This document shows, piece after piece, positions 1 through 12,000 of a stretch of 64,000 bases of DNA (positions within the stretch are counted from its first letter, which is position 1; each line of letters begins with the position of its first letter). Below the pieces are notes generated by a model. The model had not been told where the DNA came from, did not search any database, and worked only from the letters and a program-made list of their open reading frames with translations. The stretch covers positions 2,604,001-2,668,000 of the forward strand of contig NZ_CP064030.1 of NCBI RefSeq assembly GCF_016865235.1. Direction: 5' to 3'. This stretch comes from Dyella caseinilytica. GTDB lineage: Bacteria; Pseudomonadota; Gammaproteobacteria; Xanthomonadales; Rhodanobacteraceae. Both the position numbers and the translations under genes were made by a program.

Positions 1-3000
1 TCGGTACTGGCGCTGTTTGTCGCTTGGACGGCTGCGGCTACATCAGCCTGGGTCCAAGCTGCTGGTGTGCTAATGGCATTGGCGTATTGCAGAGTAGCCG
101 TAACACGGCCATCGGCGTCGTATTCAGTCTGCGTGACATCGCCGGCGGCGTTGATGCTGTAAATCGCACGTCCCGCGGCATCGTAGACGGTGCGTGTCAC
201 ATGCATGCCAGAAAGACCGGCCAGGTAAGTTTCGACCGTTGCAGTGCCGGGCGTACCGGCTGGTAGCGAAGCCGGAATCAAGTCGCCGTACTGAATCTGC
301 GCAATGACATTGCCGTCGGCGTCGTATTGCGTCTGGACAGCCAGATAGCCGGATTGTCCGTTGAGCGTGGCAGAGGTCAGCGTACAGGCCACACGGCCCA
401 TATCGTCGTAATAGGTATAGGTGATGCGGGCATTGCTGCTGTTGTCGCTCGCCGCACTCAGGGCCGCCTGCACATCGGTGATGGCAGCGGCGCTGCCAGC
501 TTGCAGGGCTGCGATATCGGATGAGGACAATTGCACCGGCGTGGCATAGGCCAGTGTCTCCACCACCTGTCCCAGATCGTTGTAGATCGACTGGGTCACG
601 TTGCCATTGGGATCGATGGTGTAAGCCAGCTCGCCGGCGCTGTTGTAGACGCTGTAGGTGGTGCGGTCGTCCGGGCTCGTGGTCACCATCGCTGCGACGC
701 CATCGGCGGTTGTCACCTCACCGTTTGACAGCCACTCAATATCTGTCGCGGTCAGCTCGGTGGCGTATTGCGTGGTGGATACAACCTGGCCATCTGCGTT
801 GTAGGTAGTCTGGGTTACCGCTCCAGTGGGCGCTTCATAACCCGATTCCCATGGATACGGCGCAGCATCGGTACCACCTGTCGGTGTAACGGCGTAGATC
901 TGCTGTCCAGCTTCGTTATAGAAATAGTAGGTCGTGTAGTCGTTGGCATTCGTCTCTTGAATCAGATTGCCGTCTGGATCGTAGGTAAAGTCGGTATAGG
1001 ACGCATTCCCCGTATCCAGCGACTCGTAGGTCATACGACCTAGCGCATCATATTGGTAGTCATTTTGGTAATTCTCGTTGTCACCATTGACAACCTCTTC
1101 CGTTGCGGAGTTCGTAACCTCGTTGAGATCGTTGTAGTTGTAATAAGTGGTGATGTTCGACTCACCGGAGGTGGAACCCGCTTCCTGCACTTTTACGCTA
1201 ACGTTGCCATTGCCGTCATAGGTATAGGTCGTTACGGCTCCGGTGGGGTCGGTCGTGGATATATCCAGGCCACGCCCGTCATAGACATAGGTCGTAACCA
1301 GGTTCAGACCGTTGGGATCGACCGTTTGTGTCAATACCTGGCCAGCTGCGTTATAGGTATAGGCCGTAACGTAGCCATCGGCATCGGTACTTTCGATCAG
1401 GTTGCCCACGGCATCATACTGATCGGTCGTGGTACTGCCGTCGGGATTGGTTGTTTCGATCAGGCGCCCATCTGCGTCGTACTGATACGTAGTGGTGTCG
1501 CCCGCTGCATCGGTAACCGCAATTTTCTGGCCTTCGCGGTTATATGAGGTGGTAGTAGATACGCCACCGGGCGCGGTGACGGTGACCGAATCGTCAGCAT
1601 CGTTGTAACTGTAGGTGGTGACCAGCCCCATGGCATCGGTCGTGCTCAGCACGCGGCCATAGGCGTCATAGCTCGTCTGCGTCTCTCGCACTTGTCCGGA
1701 AACGGTAAGGCTCTGCGATATCTGCTGATCCAGGTGGTCATAGCTGTAGCTGGTAGTCGCGCCATCGCCATCCGTATAGGTGGCCATATTGCCGAAGGCA
1801 TCGTAGGTCCACTCTTGCGTGCGCAGGATGTCCTCGTTACCGGCCACCGTGGACATCGGCGAGACATCCGCACCATATTCACCGCAGCACCCCTCGGGCA
1901 CCTCGTCCACCTCGCTGGTCATGTTCCCCATCGCGTCATAGGTGTAGACGCTGGTCAGGCCCTCGTAGGCATTCTGTACTTTCGAGATGAGTTCGTTAAA
2001 GCCGTCGTAGCTGTAGTCGGTTTCGTTACCGTTGCCATCGGTCTCGGTGATGACATTTCCTTCAAGGTCATATTGGTAGGTCACCGTTGCATCGGTATCG
2101 GGTCCCTTGTTGGCGATCGTCGCCACGGCGCTCTGCATGCTGCTGAATGTGGGCGAGAAATTGGCGCCCAAAGTCATCAAGTCCGAATAGGCGTCGGTTT
2201 CCGTCACATCGCCGAATGCGTCGTACGTATTGGCGCTCACTTCGCCGACCGCGTTTTGCACTCCATTCTGGGTCATGCCGTGGATCGTGAAGGCCAGCCG
2301 ATTGTCTGCGTCGTAGACATACCAGGTGGTATTGCCCAAGGCATCGGTCATCGAAGTCTTGTTGCCCGCCAGGTCGTAGGTATACGTGGTGACGTTACCC
2401 ATACCATCGGTGGTGCTTACGACATTGCCGAAGGCGTCATACATGGAACTGGTCGTGCGTGCGTCGCTGGTTCCGGCCGCCACGGTGGCCTGTATGACAT
2501 TGCCCAGATCGTCATAGGTGTATTGCGTGACGGTGCCTTCATAGTCCTGCGTGGTCAGGACATCGCCGTAGGCATCGTAGGTGTTGGTGGTCTGATGATT
2601 GGCGGTACCCGCCAGCGCGGTGGTGATGGCTTCCAGGCTGCCCACCATGTTCGACGGCAGCGCTGTGGCATAGCGCGTGGTCGCCAGCAGATCGTCGTCC
2701 TGATCGTAGGTGTACTGGGTGAAGTAACCATCGGCATCCAGGGTGCCGACCTTGTCACCCAGGGCATCATAGTAGTTCGTGGTGATCTGGTCATTCGCGC
2801 TGGAAACGGGGACCAACTGCGCAAGCGTTCCCTTTGCGCGCAACTTGGCCGTCACCGCTGTGGCGTAAGCCACGGTCTGTACGAGATTACCGGCCGCGTC
2901 GTAGCTATTGGTGGTCAGATAACCATCGGCGTTGAGGGTGGCGATGGTGTTGCCGTCCGCGTCATAGAAGTAACGTGTGGTACGCGTAGGAGACCGCGTG

Positions 3001-6000
3001 AGACCTAGCGACGAAGCAGATTGATCGAGGTCAACGTCCGTGGTCTGGATGACGCGCGACGCCGCATCATACGTATAGATGAGTCTGTCGCCATCGAGAT
3101 ATTGCAGTTCGCTGTTCCACGATCCGGTGGTGGGATCGTAGACATCCTCGTACTGCACATTCGAATAACTCGTAACCGTCGACACTCGGCCGAGCGCGTC
3201 ATAGCTGGTCACGACGACACGATCGGTGGTGGGGCTGGTTCCGGTCGGAATGGCCTGCGCGGCCGTCACCGTAACGACGCCGTTGCTGAGCCATCCAGCG
3301 GTATTGACCTGCTCGGCGTACGATGTCTGCTTGACGACGCGCCCCAAGGCATCGCGGGTGTACTGCACGACGGCTCCGGTGGCGTCAACCGTTACCGACA
3401 CCTGCCCGTCTTTGTTGTAGAACGTATAGCTGACGTTGCCGTCGGGGTCGATCTGCGCAACTTGTTCGCCGGCACCGTTATAGACATATTGCGTGCTGCG
3501 CGTGGTGGCTGCGGTGTTGATCTGTGCCACAGCTTGCGCAATCGATGCCGTGGTGGAGCCTGCGCCCACGTCATCCATGGGCAGCGGCACGCCATACGCA
3601 ATGTTAGCGATCACATGGCCAGCGGCATCGTATTGAGTTTGACTCACCACCGCGCCAAGCACGCCATCTACCAAATTCGGCGTAACCGTGTAGGCCACCC
3701 GGCCATCGGCGTCGTAATAGGTATAGGTAACGCGTGCGCTGGTGCCGCTGTCACCTGCGCTGCTCAAGGCGGCCTGAATGTCGCTGGCCTGGGCAGTGCC
3801 GGCCTGCAGCGCATTGGCCAAGGTGCTACTGACGGTAATCGGCGTGGCGTAGGCGAGCGTCTCGGCAACCTGTCCTAGTGCGTTGTAAGAGGTCTGCGTG
3901 ACATTACCCAACGGATCGATCTGGTAGATCAGTTGACCATCGGCGTTGTAGACGCTGTAGCTCACGGCATCACTGGAGCTCGATGCCGTTCCGGCCAAGG
4001 CGGCACCGATAGCAAGATTGGCACTGATGCTACCGCCGCTTAGCGCACCAAGGCCGCTCGTGCTGACGGCATTGGCGTAAACGTGCGAAGCAACCAGGTG
4101 TCCATCCGCATCATACGAATTCTGGGTGATGGCACCTTGACCTGCACCCTGCGCGCCCGTCGGCGTGACGGTGAAAACCGCTTCGTTGGCTTGGTTGTAG
4201 ATCGTATAGGTGCTGTTGCCGTCGGGGTCGGTACTCTGCACGACGTTGTTGTCGGCGTCGTAGACGTAGCTGGTGGTCAACGCCAGGCCCGTTGGGTCGA
4301 CGATCTGCTGGGTAAGCCGCCCTAATGCGTCATAGACGAATTGCGTGGTGGTCGCCACGCTGGTGCCGGGACCACTGGTGACGGTTAGAACATGACCTTC
4401 ACCGTCGTAGGTGTAGGCGGTGGTGAGATTGAGCTTGCCATTACCCGTGCCCGCATCCTGCGCTACCGTCAACGCATTTCCGTCAGCGTCATAGGTGTAG
4501 GTGGTAACAACACCGATGGGATCGGTGACGCGTACCTGGCGACCTTCGCCGTCATAGGCGTAGGTCGTCACCTGGTCCTGCCCGGTGGGGTCAACCCGGC
4601 GAGTCAAGATCTGACCGCTCGCGTTGTAGGTATACGTCACCACATCTCCGGTGGCGCCGGTAGTACGGATCAGCTCGTCATCCGCGTTATAGGCGTTCGT
4701 ACTGACATCGCCGAGCGCATCGGTGGTCGTGAGTAGATTGCCATCCTTGTCATACGTGTAGCTGGTGGTGTTGCCGGCCTCATTGGTGACACTGACGACA
4801 TCGCCGAATGCGTCCCTAACCGTCGTCATGGTCACGCCGTCAGGCGTTGTCACGATGACCGTATGCGTGGACAAGTCGTACTGGTAGCTGGTGACATTAC
4901 CCAATGCATCGGTCTGGGTAAGCACATTGCCATAAGCGTCATAGGTCGACTGCGTGGTGCGCACCACGCCCTGCACAATCTGACTGCTGCTGACCTGCCT
5001 GCCGAGATTGTCGTAGCTGTAGGTGGTCGTATTGCCATTGCCGTCGGTGGTGCTGGTCACCCGCCCGAATGCGTCGTAGGTGCTGGATGTCGTGCGCGCT
5101 ACGCTGGTGCCTACGCCATCTGTCTCGCTGGTTTGCTCGCCGCGTGCATCGTAGGTGTAATCGGTAATCGTGCTGTTGCCGGTGGTCAACGCCTGCCCGG
5201 CTTGACTCAACTGTTGCTGTGTCTGGATCAGGTCACCAAACGCGTCGTAGGTGTTAGCAGTTTCGTAGCCGTCACCGTCCGTCGTCGTCGCGATCTGGCC
5301 ATCGGCGGTATAGGTGGTGGACGTCACATCGTTCGCATCGTTGATCGATGCCGGCAGCGACGCCACGGCTGCTGCGAGATCGCTCAGGCCCGCGGTGGCG
5401 GGATCGAGCAACGTACCGCTGCTCGCCTGATCGGCGGTCAGTGTTACTTGCGAGGCATAACTGGTTACGCTGGTGACGTCGCCGAACGCATCGTAGGTAT
5501 AGGTGGTGACGTTGCCGACAGCATTGAGCTGGCCGCTTGCCGAAGGCTGCCCTTGAACGGTGTAGATCAATTGCCCATCGGCGTCGTAGTAGTACCAAGT
5601 GCTATTGCCGAGCGCATCCGTCGATTCGATGCGTTGTCCCAGCACGTTGTAGGCATAGGTGGTCGTATGACCATCCCCATCCGTGCTGGTGAGCATGTCG
5701 CCGAGCGCATCATAGGTAGCGCTAGTGGTGCGTGCCGTACCTTGCCCGGCGACGGGCGTGATGGTGGTGCTTAGCAGGTCACCGTCGTTGTCGTAGGTGT
5801 AAGCGGTGATGGTGCCGTCGGCTGCGACACTACGTATCAGCTGCCCTTCAGCGTTGTAGGTTGCACTGGTGGTTTCCGTCGTCGGATCCGTTCCCAGGAG
5901 CTTTTCCAGCGCACCGACACTCTCACTTGCTGTCAACGTCGAAAGTTGTGTGGCAGTCAGGGCCACGCCATATCGTGTACTGGATGTCTTGTTGCCGGCC

Positions 6001-9000
6001 TCGTCGTATGTGTTGACGGTGAGATAGCCGTCAGCATCGATCTGCGCAACTAACTGCCCTTGCCCGTTGTAATAATTACGGGTGGTCTGGTCTTGCGCAC
6101 TTGTCGTGATATCGGCCTGCAAGGCCGCGAGACTCGGCGTGGTGCCCAGCGCGGCAAGCTGCGCTGCGTTCAAAGCCGTGGCATATGCCGTTTGCAATAC
6201 GATGTTGCCATCGGCGTCATAGCTATCGACGGTGACATAGCCAGAGGGGTCTATCGTGGCAACTGCGTCCCCGTCAGCATTGTAGATCGTCACGGTCGTG
6301 CGATCGTCAGCGCTTGCGACGATGTCTGCCTGCACAGCGGCCAAAGTCGGCGCAGTGCCCAGGGCGGCCAATTGCGCTGCCGTCAGCGGTGTCGCATAAG
6401 CCGTCGTTGAAAGTGCGTCGCCCGTGGCGTTGTAGTGGGTGGTGGTGACGTTGCCTTCCGGATCGATCGTCGCGACGACCTCGCCAACCGAGTTGTAAAC
6501 CTTGGTGGTTGTACGGTCGCTGGCGCTTGCCGATGGCGTGGGCAAGCTGGATGGGAAACTGTCGGACAAGTCACCACTGCTATCCAGCCAACCGGCTGTG
6601 CTGATCAGCGTTGCATATTGTGTGGTTTGCGTGAGATTGCCGTCGGCATCATACGCGTACGTCGTCAATGCGCCGTCCGCATCCACGGTACCAACAAGTT
6701 CACCGGCATTGTTGTAGAAGTTGTAACTAGCGTTGCCTTCCGCGTCGATCGTCGCGACCGGCTCACCGGCAGCGTTGTAAATTACCCGGGCGGTGGGATC
6801 GACTAATGTCTCCAGCTGCGCCAAGGTCGGCGCATTACCTAGGGAGGCCATCTGCGCGCTGGTGAGATTGGAGGTATAGGTCGTGGTGGTAGCCACGCTT
6901 CCGTCAGCGCTGTAGGTCGTCAGCGTAACCTGTCCGTTGCTGGAGATCGTTGCGACAACTCGATTATCAGCGTCGTAGATCGTACGCGTAGTGATATCGC
7001 CAGCACTGGGCTGCACGATGGACAGCAGCTCCGACAGCGTTGCGATATAACCGTGGCCAGCAGGCAGCGGCTTGGCGTATTGCGTCGTCGCGGTGATATT
7101 TCCAGCGGCGTCGTAAGTGGTGATGGTGACCTGCCCGCTGGCGCTGATGGTGGCGACAGGCTGGCCGGCAGTATTGTATATCGTCTGGCTTTCGCTGGCG
7201 CCGCTGTCGATACCCAGATCGATCTGCAGCATTGCGAGGGTGGGTGCGGTGCCGAGTTCAGTGATCTGCGCCTGGCTCAACTGCGTGGCGTAGTAGACCG
7301 TTTCGATCGGATTACCCGCCGCGTCGTAATTCGTGGTGGTGACCGCGCCACTTGCACTGACCGTCGCCACCACCTGCTCGTCAGCATTGTAGATCGTCAG
7401 ACTGGTGTGATCGGCGGTGCTGATGGTCAGCACGTTCTGCAGTTCGGCCAGCGTGGGCGCCGTACCCAGAGTAGCGACTTGCCCAGCCGTGAGGAGCGTC
7501 GCGTATTGCGTCGTGGATGTAACGTTGCCGGCAGCGTCATAGGTCGACGTTTCAACCGCACCATCGGGCGCCACCGTAGCGATGACGTCGCCGTTGGCAT
7601 CGTAGATGGTGAGGCTGGTGTGATCGTCGCCGCTGGGACTGAGATTGGCCTGTAGCGTAGCGAGTGTGGGCGATGCGGCCAGGGCTTCCATTTGAGCCAA
7701 TGTCAGCGGTGTCGCGTATTGCGTAGTGGCCGTGACATCACCGTCGGCGTCGTACTCTGTGGTGGTGACATCACCATTGTCTGCAATCGTGGCCACAACG
7801 TTGCCATTGGCGTCATACAGAGACAACGTAGATGGCAGGCTGACCACGTCGCTGACGCTTGGTGTGAGGATGGCCTGCAACGCCGCCATGCTCGGGGCGC
7901 CAGCCAGCGCCGCGATCTGGGCGGAAGTCAGAAGGTTGGCGTAGCTCACCGTGGCTATCACATTGCCGTCGCTGTTATACGTCGTGACGACGACTTTGCC
8001 GTTGGTGCCGACGCTCGCCTCGCGGTTGCTGGTCGGATCGTAGATGGAAATGCTGGTCTTGTTATTGGCGCTTGGCTTCAGATCGGCCTGCACCTGCGCC
8101 AATGTGGGCGCGGTACCGAGCGCGGCCACTTGAGCCGCAGTCAAACGGATTGCATACGCCGTCGTGACCGCGATATCGCCGGTTGAATCGTAGGTCGTCA
8201 AAGTGACATAGCGGTCCGCATTGATAACGGCAACCGGATTTTCATCGGCATCATAGACGGTCAGCGAAGTCTGATCGCTAGAGCTGGGCACCAGATCTGC
8301 CTGCACCTCAGCCAGCGTTGGGGTGGTACCCAGTGCCTGAATTTGCGCCGTCGACAACGGGTTGGCGTATTGCGTCGTAGCGGTGATGTTGCCGGCAGCG
8401 TCATAGCTGGTCACGGTAACGTAGCCACTTGAAGTGACCGTTGCCACCGGAAGCTCGTTGGCGTTGTAGACGGTCAGCGAGGTCTGGTCGGCGGTGCTCG
8501 GCGTCAAGTCTGCTTGCAATGCTGCGAGGGTTGGCGACGAACCCAGGGCTTGGAGCTGCGAGCTGGTCAGCGAATTGGCGTATTGCGTTGTAGCGGTGAC
8601 GTTTCCTGCCGCGTCGTAGGTCGTGATGGTGGCGATTCCGCCCCACGTATACGTTTCCGTGCTCGGGTCGTAGTACTGCTCGGGTGTGATCTTGGCGACG
8701 GGCTGTTCGTTGGCGTTATAGATCGTCAACGTGGTCTCTGGGAAAGGCAGCGACGCCATCTCGCTTTGCAGCGTAGCCACCGTCGGGCTCGCCTGGAGCG
8801 CCTGCATCTGAGAGATGCTCAAAGGCGTCGAAGAGTACGCCGTCGAGGTGACGTTACCCGCCGCGTCGTAGGTCGTGGTGGTGATCGAGCCGGTTTCGTA
8901 ATAACCACCGAAGTATTCGGGATTTTCGTCCGCGACAACAACCGCCACGGGCCGTTCGTTGGCGTCGTAGATCGTTATCGTTTGGGAATTGGGAACGATA

Positions 9001-12000
9001 GTCCCAAGGTCACTCTGCAATGTCGTGATTGATGGACTCGCGGCGAGCGCGGTGACCTGCGAGTAACTCAGCGTGTCCGAGTAATTGGCGCTATAGGTAG
9101 GGTTGCCCGCAGCGTCGTAACTGGTGAGAGTGACGCTTGTGTCGTAGTAATAGCCGTAATACTCGTAGTTGTCGTAGTACCCGTATTCTTCTTGGCCACT
9201 GATCGTCGCGATCGGACGTTCGTTGACGTCGTAGATGGTCACGGTCGTGTGATCGGAGCTGCTCGGACTCAGGTCGGCCGTGACAGCCGACAGGGTGGGT
9301 GCTGTGCCCAGTGCGACGATCTGAGCGTGTGTCAGCTCACTGGCGTATTGCGTGGTGGCGGTCACATTGCCTGCGGCGTCATAGGAGGTCACCACCACCA
9401 CGCCACTGCTGCTTACCGTGGCCACCGCCTGCTCGTTGGCGTTGTAAACCGTGAGATTGATGACGTCACTGGCGCTTGGCGTGAGAACCGCTTGCAATGC
9501 GGCCAACGAAGGATCTGCACTGAGTACCGATATCTGAGCCGCGGTCAATGGGGTGGCGTACTGCACCACTGACGTGACATGCCCAGCACTGTCATAGGAC
9601 GTCACTGTGACACTGCCGTTGGCATTAATAACGGCGACCGGCTGCTCATTAGCGTTATAGATTGTCAGCGCCGTTTGCGCGCCGGCATTCAACGCCAAGT
9701 CGGCTTGTAGCTCAGCCAGTGTCGGCGTGGCGCCCAGCGCAGCCAGCTGAGCTGCCGTCAGCGGTGTCGTATAAGCGACGCTGGCAATGACGTTGCCATC
9801 GTCATCGTAAGTTGTGGCGGTAACGTCGCCATTCGGGCCGATGGTTGCGATGGCCTGATTGCTGCCGTTGTAGATCGTGAGCGTAGTGAGATCGCTCGCG
9901 CTGGGAATGAGATCGGCCTGCACATCTTCCAGCGTCGGCGTATCACCCAATGCAGTCAGGTCAGACGCGGTTAGCGGCGTCGCGTACTGGGTGCTGGCGA
10001 CGGCGTTGCCGTTGCTGTCGTACGTAATGATCGTGACACTGCCGTCGGGACTGATCGTCGCGACCGGTTGGTTGCTGGCGTTGTAAACCGTCAGCGTGGT
10101 TAGATCGCCTGCGCTCGACGTGATATCACTCTGTACCGCGGCCAGCGTGGGTGTATCGCCAAGGGCCGCAAGCTGGGTTGCGGTCAACACGGTGGCGTAC
10201 TGCGTGCTCGCGACAACATTGCCGTTACTGTCGTACGTGGTAATGGTGACGCTACCGCTGGAACTGATGGTGGCGACCGGCTGATTGCTGGTGTTGTAAA
10301 CCGTCAGTGTGGTCAGATCGTCTGTGCTTGGCGTGATGTCGGCCTGCAACGCCGCCAACGTTGGTTCGCTGCCCAACGCAGCCAACTGAGCCGCGGTGAG
10401 CGGTGTGGCGTATTGGGTGCTGGCGACGGCATTGCCGTTACTGTCGTACGTCGTGATCGTGACATCGCCGTTGGCGCTGATGGTGGCGACCGGTTGATGA
10501 TTCGCGTTGTAAATCGTCTGCGCAGAAGAACTCACATCGCCCAGCACTGCTGCCAGTGTTGGCTCATTGCCCAGCGTGGAAATCTGCGCGGCGGTAAGCG
10601 CCGTGGCATACGTTCTGCTGGCGACAATATCGCCGACACCATCATAGGTCACCGTGCTTACAATGCCTTTCGGATCGATCACCGCTACCGCGCGATTGTC
10701 GGCGTCATAGATGGTTCGGGTGGCTTCGTCCTTGACGCTGGTGGTGATGTCAGCCTGCAAAGCCGCAAGCGTGGGCGCCGTACCCAAGGCCGTTCGCTGG
10801 GTAGTGGTCAACGCCGTCGCGTACTGCGTGGTAACAACGGCGTTGCCGGCGCCATCGTAGGTCGTGATGGTGACGTCGTTCGTTGCGCTGATGGTGGCAA
10901 CGACATTTCCGGCGGCGTCGTAGATCGATGATGTCGTGCTATCCGCCGCGCTGGCGGCCGGAACCGGCAGGGTGGCTGGCAGCTTTGTCGTGAGTTTGCC
11001 GCTATGGATCCACGTGCTCGTGTTGACCGTGTTGGCGTATTGCGTGGTGCTGATGACCTGTCCATCGGCATCGTAGCTGTAAGCGGTGACGTGGCCGGTA
11101 CCATCGACCGTGCCCGTTACTTCACCGTCAGCGTTATAGAAGGTGTAGGTGACGTTGCCATCTGGATCGATCGCAGCAATCTGCTCGCCATCGGCGTTAT
11201 ACAGGTAGCTACTGACCTCGCTGGTTTGCTCCGTCCCCGACTGCGTGCTGCTAACGAGCAACCCGGCGCTGTTGCGCACCTGGGTCGTGGTGAGTCCGTT
11301 GGCCTGGGTGATGGCAATCGTGTTGGCACTGTCGGTGTAGACATAGCTGGTGACGTTACCCAGCGGATCCGTCTTGCTGATCACCCGGCCCAGTCCGTCG
11401 TAGGCGTAGCTGGTGGTCTGCAGGGTGCTGCGGTTGGCACCGGTCTCGGTGCTGGTTTGCAGCAACTGACCTTGGGCACTGTAGGTGGTCGTGGTGATCA
11501 CCGTGCCGGCATCGACCACGCCCACACCGCTGCTGTTAACCGTGTCGTACTGCGTTTGGGTGGCCAGCTGACCGCGTGCATCGTAGGTGTAGTCGGTGCG
11601 CGTGCTCTGGCTGAGCGTGCTCTGCACCGCGCTGCTCTGCACCCACGCCTGCAGCTCGGCCAGGGTCGGTGGGCTGCTGGGGCTATTGCTGTTGCTGCTC
11701 GTGCTGTAGGTAGCACCGAGGTACTGACGACTGGTGGTCAACTCGCTCAGCCCGTTGACCGTGGTGTAGTCGTTCTCGCTGACGTTGCCCAGCGGATCGA
11801 CGGTGTACGCCAGTTGATCGTTGGCGGTGTAGACGTAATAGGTCGTCTGCGCGCCGCTGGGCGCGACATACCCGCTCTGCCCCACTTCGCCTTGCGCCGG
11901 CACCGTGTACGTGGTCTTGCTGGTGACCTGGTCGTTGGCGTTATACGTGTAGCTGACCGTGTTGCCCGCGCCGTCTTCGACACTCAACAGGTTGCCGTTG

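Noticed and set aside
1692..3008. 438-codon plus-strand frame inside the giant gene region
   Set aside because: It is antisense to the YD-repeat frame, with a periodic GIGG/VIGV-type translation that simply mirrors the repeats, and has no ribosome site or family signature.
6000..10900. CRISPR-like regular repeats of about 205 bp
   Set aside because: The repeats are far longer than CRISPR repeats, lack invariant repeat and unique spacer structure, and translate into protein modules.
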